10,569 nt of DNA from Chitinophagaceae bacterium (GTDB taxonomy: Bacteria > Bacteroidota > Bacteroidia > Chitinophagales > Chitinophagaceae): positions 7,218-17,786 of the forward strand of contig PLEB01000164.1 of assembly GCA_003136915.1 (NCBI GenBank). Direction: 5' to 3'. Of the stretch, positions 7,579-10,569 are shown piece by piece (position 1 is the first letter of the stretch; every line of letters begins with the position of its first letter). The position numbers were made by a program, and so were the translations under genes. The notes beneath the pieces were generated by a model, which did not search any database, had not been told where the DNA came from, and saw nothing but the letters and a program-made list of their open reading frames with translations.

Positions 7579-7734
7579 TCCTTATTCCATAAAATTGAAA
7601 TTCCCCGCAGACATAATCTCCTGAACGGTATCCGGCGAATTTACTTAAAATATACCTTCCCGCAGGGTAATATGGCTTCCTTTATGCACCATGCTGCTTA
7701 AATCGATTAACTTCATATCCATATTAAGAATACA
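7579..7734. promoter_or_regulatory. Divergent otsB / ThuA-domain intergenic region with long-range inverted repeat
   Basis: This 156-base region must carry the promoters of both the trehalose operon and the ThuA-domain gene. A perfect 8-base inverted repeat, TAATATGG (7668-7675) and CCATATTA (7719-7726), is spaced by 43 bases, so the repeat centres are about five helical turns apart. A minus-strand -7-like TATATTTT lies at 7647-7654, without a matching -33 TTG. CCCGCAG occurs twice on the plus strand (near 7605 and 7659). The repeat could be a split operator shared by both genes. No clear riboswitch or terminator was seen. Confidence 0.3.
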
Positions 7735-8589
7735 ATGATCAATCCCGGCAGACTTCCCAGCAGAACCCTCCAGCGCCTTTGGATATTTTGCCTTTTGTTT
7801 TTTTGCTTTTCTCTTTTGAAAGCGCAAACCGACAAGCCTGTATTCAGGGTTATTGCTTTTTACACGGAGAGAAATGATCTGGCACATATCAGTTTTGTGC
7901 ATGAAGCAAACAAGTGGTTTCCTGAGATGGGGTTAAAACATCATTTCACTTACGATTCCACCAATAACTGGAACAACCTGAACCGTGATTTTCTATCCCA
8001 TTACCAGGTGGTCATCTTTTTAGATACACGTCCTGATTCTCCCGCCCAAAGAGAAGCTTTCAGAAACTATATGGACCATGGCGGTGCATGGATGGGTTTT
8101 CATTTTTCAGGCTTTGCACTGACACCATCCGAATTCCCGCAGAACTGGGATTGGTATCACAATGAATTCCTGGGATCCGGTTCTTACGTGAGCAATACCT
8201 GGAGGCCGACCTCAGCCATTTTGCGGGTGGAAGACAGTCAGCATCCGGTAACCAAGAATTTGCCGGAAACATTTAAATCTGCGCCAAGTGAATGGTACCG
8301 GTGGACGAATGATCTGAGGGCCAATCCAAATATTGACATCCTCCTCGCGATTGACTCAAGCAGTTTTCCGCTCGGTACCGGACCCAAACAATCTGAAATC
8401 TGGCACAGCGGCTATTATCCCGTTGTGTGGACCAACAAAAATTATAAGATGATCTATATGAACATGGGACATAATGATATGGACTACGAGCATAAAACCA
8501 ACAAGGAGTTATCATCTACATTCAGCAGCGAGATCCAGGATAAGTTTATTATTCAGGCACTTCTGTGGCTGGGAGGTTCAATGGAATAG
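7735..8589 (+). CDS. Exported ThuA-domain protein
   Basis: The protein has 284 residues. Residues 1-30 form a signal peptide (basic start, core LWIFCLLFFCFSLL, cut after KA before QTDK), so it acts in the periplasm or beyond. Residues about 36-279 match the ThuA-like domain, a glutamine-amidotransferase-like fold: a first strand FRVIAFYTE, YQVVIFLDTRPDSPAQREAF (90-109), HGGAWMGFHFSG (115-126), the family-typical SEWYRW (185-190), HSGYYPVVW (224-232) and MIYMNMGH (239-246). ThuA was named for trehalose utilisation in rhizobia, and exported relatives are abundant in Bacteroidota beside sugar-oxidising or keto-sugar enzymes. No enzymatic activity can be assigned from sequence. It is divergent from the trehalose biosynthesis operon, which makes a disaccharide-related role attractive but unproven. 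The start is the only ATG giving a complete signal peptide. Confidence 0.9.
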   Translation: MINPGRLPSRTLQRLWIFCLLFFCFSLLKAQTDKPVFRVIAFYTERNDLAHISFVHEANKWFPEMGLKHHFTYDSTNNWNNLNRDFLSHYQVVIFLDTRPDSPAQREAFRNYMDHGGAWMGFHFSGFALTPSEFPQNWDWYHNEFLGSGSYVSNTWRPTSAILRVEDSQHPVTKNLPETFKSAPSEWYRWTNDLRANPNIDILLAIDSSSFPLGTGPKQSEIWHSGYYPVVWTNKNYKMIYMNMGHNDMDYEHKTNKELSSTFSSEIQDKFIIQALLWLGGSME

Positions 8590-8618
8590 AACATCCTATT
8601 CGCAGATTTCCGGAGCGT

Positions 8619-8637
8619 TTTTGAATAGTTTTGAATA
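8619..8637 (+). promoter_or_regulatory. Direct repeat and -7-like element upstream of the AhpD-like gene
   Basis: TTTTGAATA occurs twice (8619-8627 and 8629-8637) with a 10-base period, one helical turn. Across the junction, TAGTTTTG (8626-8633) matches the Bacteroidota -7 consensus TAnnTTTG exactly and lies 47 bases before the ATG at 8681. No TTG is found at the expected -33 position, so an activator may be needed, or the match may be chance in AT-rich DNA. Confidence 0.35.
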
Positions 8638-8680
8638 AATTTATAATCAGAGAGAAGGGAACCAAAACGAGGCTTGCACC

Positions 8681-9241
8681 ATGCCCTATATAGAACTGGA
8701 TAAAAATCTGCCCGGAATTACGGGTCTCCTTCAATACAGGCTGGATACGGCTCTCCCGATAAGGCAATTAACACAAATCCTGCTCCGGGGGAATTCCACG
8801 CTCAGCGAGGGAGAACGCGAATTAATTGCATCCGTCGTTTCCTATGGAAACGAATGTGCTTTTTGTACGGCTGCACATACAGCAGCAGCCGATTTGTTGC
8901 TGGGAGAAAAAGAAACTGCGCATAAGGTTAAATTCGATGCTGCCCATGCACCCGTAAGTGAAAAAATGAAGGCACTGCTGGATATTGCCCGTGCGGTCCA
9001 GGTAAGTGGAAAAAATGTTACGGAGGAAATGATTGAAAAAGCAAAGCGCGAAAATGCTAAGGATCTTGAAATTCATGATACGGTACTCATCGCAGCCCTT
9101 TTCAGTCTTTACAACCGGTATGTCGATGGCCTTGCCAGTGTGACACCTGACGATCCTTCCTTCTATGAAAGGCTTGCCCGGATCCTGAAAAATAATGGGT
9201 ACATGCCTTCGCCAGGCAGATATGACAGCTTGAAAAAATAA
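8681..9241 (+). CDS. AhpD-like / peroxidase-related carboxymuconolactone decarboxylase-family protein
   Basis: The protein has 186 residues, the normal size for the peroxidase-related AhpD-like group. The key site is ECAFCTAAHTAAA (58-70), with the redox pair C59xxC62 and His66, preceded by LSEGERELIA (41-50), the usual helix with the conserved acidic residue. The C-terminal FSLYNRYVDGLA (141-152) is also typical of this group. There is no signal peptide, so it is cytoplasmic. Family members act as thiol-dependent peroxidases or disulfide reductases, often in trimers or hexamers; the electron donor and substrate here are unknown. It stands 91 bases downstream of the ThuA-domain gene on the same strand with its own promoter candidate. 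It converges on the ROK kinase with eight bases between the stops. Confidence 0.9.
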   Translation: MPYIELDKNLPGITGLLQYRLDTALPIRQLTQILLRGNSTLSEGERELIASVVSYGNECAFCTAAHTAAADLLLGEKETAHKVKFDAAHAPVSEKMKALLDIARAVQVSGKNVTEEMIEKAKRENAKDLEIHDTVLIAALFSLYNRYVDGLASVTPDDPSFYERLARILKNNGYMPSPGRYDSLKK

Positions 9242-9249
9242 TTAATCCT

Positions 9250-10110
9250 TTACCTGATCGAATCGTAATACAAAGCCGCCGCACCCAGTATACCCGAGTT
9301 CTCCAGCTCCGATAGTTTTATCTGCAGGCGTTCTGCGGAACGCGGATACACCAGGGTATGAATTCGTTTCCACATATTCTCCGAGAAATATGGATAGGCC
9401 ATTCGAACAGATCCTCCCAGGATAATAAGGCTGGTATCATAGGTGTAAAGAATGGTTTTTATGGCATTTCCAAGATGCGTTCCCATTTCACCATACATGC
9501 GGATGGCTTCCGCATCTCCAGCTGCTGCCTGTTTGAAAATTATTTCCCCATCAATCGCATAAACATTTTGAAAAAATTGTCCGCATGCATAATATTCATA
9601 AAATTTATCCAGGTAATCCACCATGCCAAATTCCCCTGCCCCGCAGTTGGCTCCGGCATATAATTTATCATGAATGATAATTCCTGCGCCCAAACCCGTT
9701 CCAATCGTGAGGCCAATCAGGGAGCGCTGGTCTTTCCCTTTGCCGTAATAGTGCTCGCCGAGCACAAAACAATTCGCATCGTTATTTACGATCACGGGCA
9801 CATGGTATCTTTCTTCCATCAACCTCTTTAATGGCACTTCTTTCCAGGATGGAATATTCTGAACATCATATACAATCCCCTCTTCCAGGTCCACCACGCT
9901 GGGAACCCCGATGCCGATGGCTTTTACCGATTTATTGATCAACAGGTCCGTGAGGCCAAATATATCTTTCATTACCTCTTCGACGGGAGCCTGATTATTG
10001 ATGCGTTTGGAATGGATGGCGGAAACGGCATTTTCATTCACCATGCCGCAACGAACATTTGTGCCGCCCAGGTCTATGCCGATAACATATTCCTCCGGTA
10101 TATTTTTCAT
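9250..10110 (-). CDS. ROK-family sugar kinase lacking the canonical zinc motif
   Basis: The protein has 286 residues and should phosphorylate a hexose (glucose or an amino or other sugar) in the cytoplasm with ATP. The phosphate-binding strand is VIGIDLGGTNVR (9-20). IGIGVPSVVD (65-74) follows, then VPVIVNNDANCFVLGEH (104-120) with catalytic Asp111, IGLTIGTGLGAGI (132-144), AGANCGAGEFGM (152-163) and LIILGGSV (228-235). Typical ROK proteins have a His after GE.G and a zinc-binding CxCGxxGC; here the region reads GEFGMVDYLDKFYEYYACGQFF in outline, keeping one Cys (176) only and no such cluster. A comparable zinc-less pattern is, as I recall, common among Bacteroidota ROK kinases. It is nine bases downstream of a sugar permease on the same strand, so uptake and phosphorylation are probably cotranscribed. 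Substrate specificity is not readable. Confidence 0.88.
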   Translation of the reverse strand: MKNIPEEYVIGIDLGGTNVRCGMVNENAVSAIHSKRINNQAPVEEVMKDIFGLTDLLINKSVKAIGIGVPSVVDLEEGIVYDVQNIPSWKEVPLKRLMEERYHVPVIVNNDANCFVLGEHYYGKGKDQRSLIGLTIGTGLGAGIIIHDKLYAGANCGAGEFGMVDYLDKFYEYYACGQFFQNVYAIDGEIIFKQAAAGDAEAIRMYGEMGTHLGNAIKTILYTYDTSLIILGGSVRMAYPYFSENMWKRIHTLVYPRSAERLQIKLSELENSGILGAAALYYDSIR

Positions 10111-10119
10111 TTATAATCG

Positions 10120-10569
10120 TTAAGGTTGTTCTTTGGTTTTAAAAAGCTGAATGGTTTTATTTGTGATTATGGGTTTTGCCCAAAATCCGATGCTGAGGAT
10201 ATAACCCAGGGTAATATATAAAAAGAACATGCCTGAGCGGAGTCCGAGGTGGTCGCCGAGCCACCCGATGATCAGGGGAATTACGGCTCCTCCGATAATG
10301 CCGGTTACAAGTATTCCGGAAAAAGATCCATGGTGTTCGCTTACGGAATTCAGCGCCAGTGAAAAAATTATCGGATACATAACGGATGCAAAAAAACCGA
10401 CGCAGGGAAATGCAATCAGAGATATTCTTGCCGGGCCAAAAAGTGCCACACTCAAACAAATCAGAGCGAGAATAGTGAAACTGATCAATACTTTCCGGCT
10501 GTCCATGATCTTCAGCAACAACAGTCCAACCACACCGCCCGCAGTCATCAGGCCCCAGAAATAAGCCAC
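10120..10569 (-). CDS. FHS/FucP-type sugar MFS permease (5' end outside window)
   Basis: Only the last 149 residues are present and the frame is open at the right edge, so the true start lies beyond it; the edge codon GTG is not a start. About five hydrophobic helices are visible (window residues about 3-20, 27-45, 49-70, 82-104 and 111-130), followed by a short basic cytoplasmic tail. The segment SFSGILVTGIIGGAVIPLI (83-101), with GDHLGL after it, fits the C-terminal half of the fucose/glucose/galactose proton symporters (about 410-440 residues in full). It sits in the inner membrane and would import a monosaccharide for the ROK kinase that follows after nine bases. The sugar is not determined. 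Another MFS subfamily is possible because the N-terminal signature is missing. Confidence 0.82.
   Translation of the reverse strand: MAYFWGLMTAGGVVGLLLLKIMDSRKVLISFTILALICLSVALFGPARISLIAFPCVGFFASVMYPIIFSLALNSVSEHHGSFSGILVTGIIGGAVIPLIIGWLGDHLGLRSGMFFLYITLGYILSIGFWAKPIITNKTIQLFKTKEQP

Noticed and set aside
7645..7902. 85-codon minus-strand open frame over the otsB/ThuA intergenic region
   Set aside because: It overlaps the ThuA-domain signal peptide on the opposite strand, has a low-complexity Lys/Ala-rich product, and would occupy the only promoter space of both flanking genes.

Overview
This 10.6 kb window looks like a chromosomal segment of a Bacteroidota genome, most plausibly in the Chitinophagaceae or Sphingobacteriia area. 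The support is a TonB-dependent receptor with STN and carboxypeptidase-regulatory-like N-terminal domains, a partial FHS/FucP-type sugar permease next to an atypical ROK kinase, near-absence of Shine-Dalgarno sites, and promoter candidates of the Bacteroidota type (TTG, about 19 bases, TAnnTTTG). The family assignments come from residue motifs that can be read in the translations. The species is not determined. No RNA gene, insertion sequence, CRISPR array or integration scar was seen, and no gene-free stretch exceeds 300 bases.

Layout. Positions 1-2465 (minus) hold a two-gene unit: a secreted 244-residue protein of unknown function, then a TonB-dependent receptor whose start lies one base after the first gene's stop; the receptor runs off the left edge. 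Positions 2599-4601 hold a divergent pair: a family 2 glycosyltransferase (minus) and a SAM-dependent methyltransferase with an N-terminal CxxC...CxxC knuckle (plus), likely surface-glycan related. Positions 4610-7578 (minus) hold a trehalose operon, phosphatase first, then synthase, overlapping by ATGA. The synthase is unusual: its GT20 catalytic domain follows a two-helix, periplasmic-loop and HAMP-like module, the architecture of a membrane receptor. Positions 7735-9241 (plus) hold an exported ThuA-domain protein and an AhpD-like peroxidase-related protein. Positions 9250-10569 (minus) hold a sugar permease (5' end outside the window) followed by a ROK-family sugar kinase.

How the genes may work together. 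The kinase/permease pair could supply hexose 6-phosphate. The OtsB/HAMP-OtsA pair would turn UDP-glucose plus glucose 6-phosphate into trehalose 6-phosphate and then trehalose. The divergent ThuA-domain protein belongs to a family named for trehalose utilisation. That metabolic link across three transcription units is inference from proximity. The strongest candidate for something under-described is the receptor-like trehalose-6-phosphate synthase, which suggests that an extracytoplasmic signal, perhaps osmotic or envelope stress, is read directly by the biosynthetic enzyme rather than through transcription.
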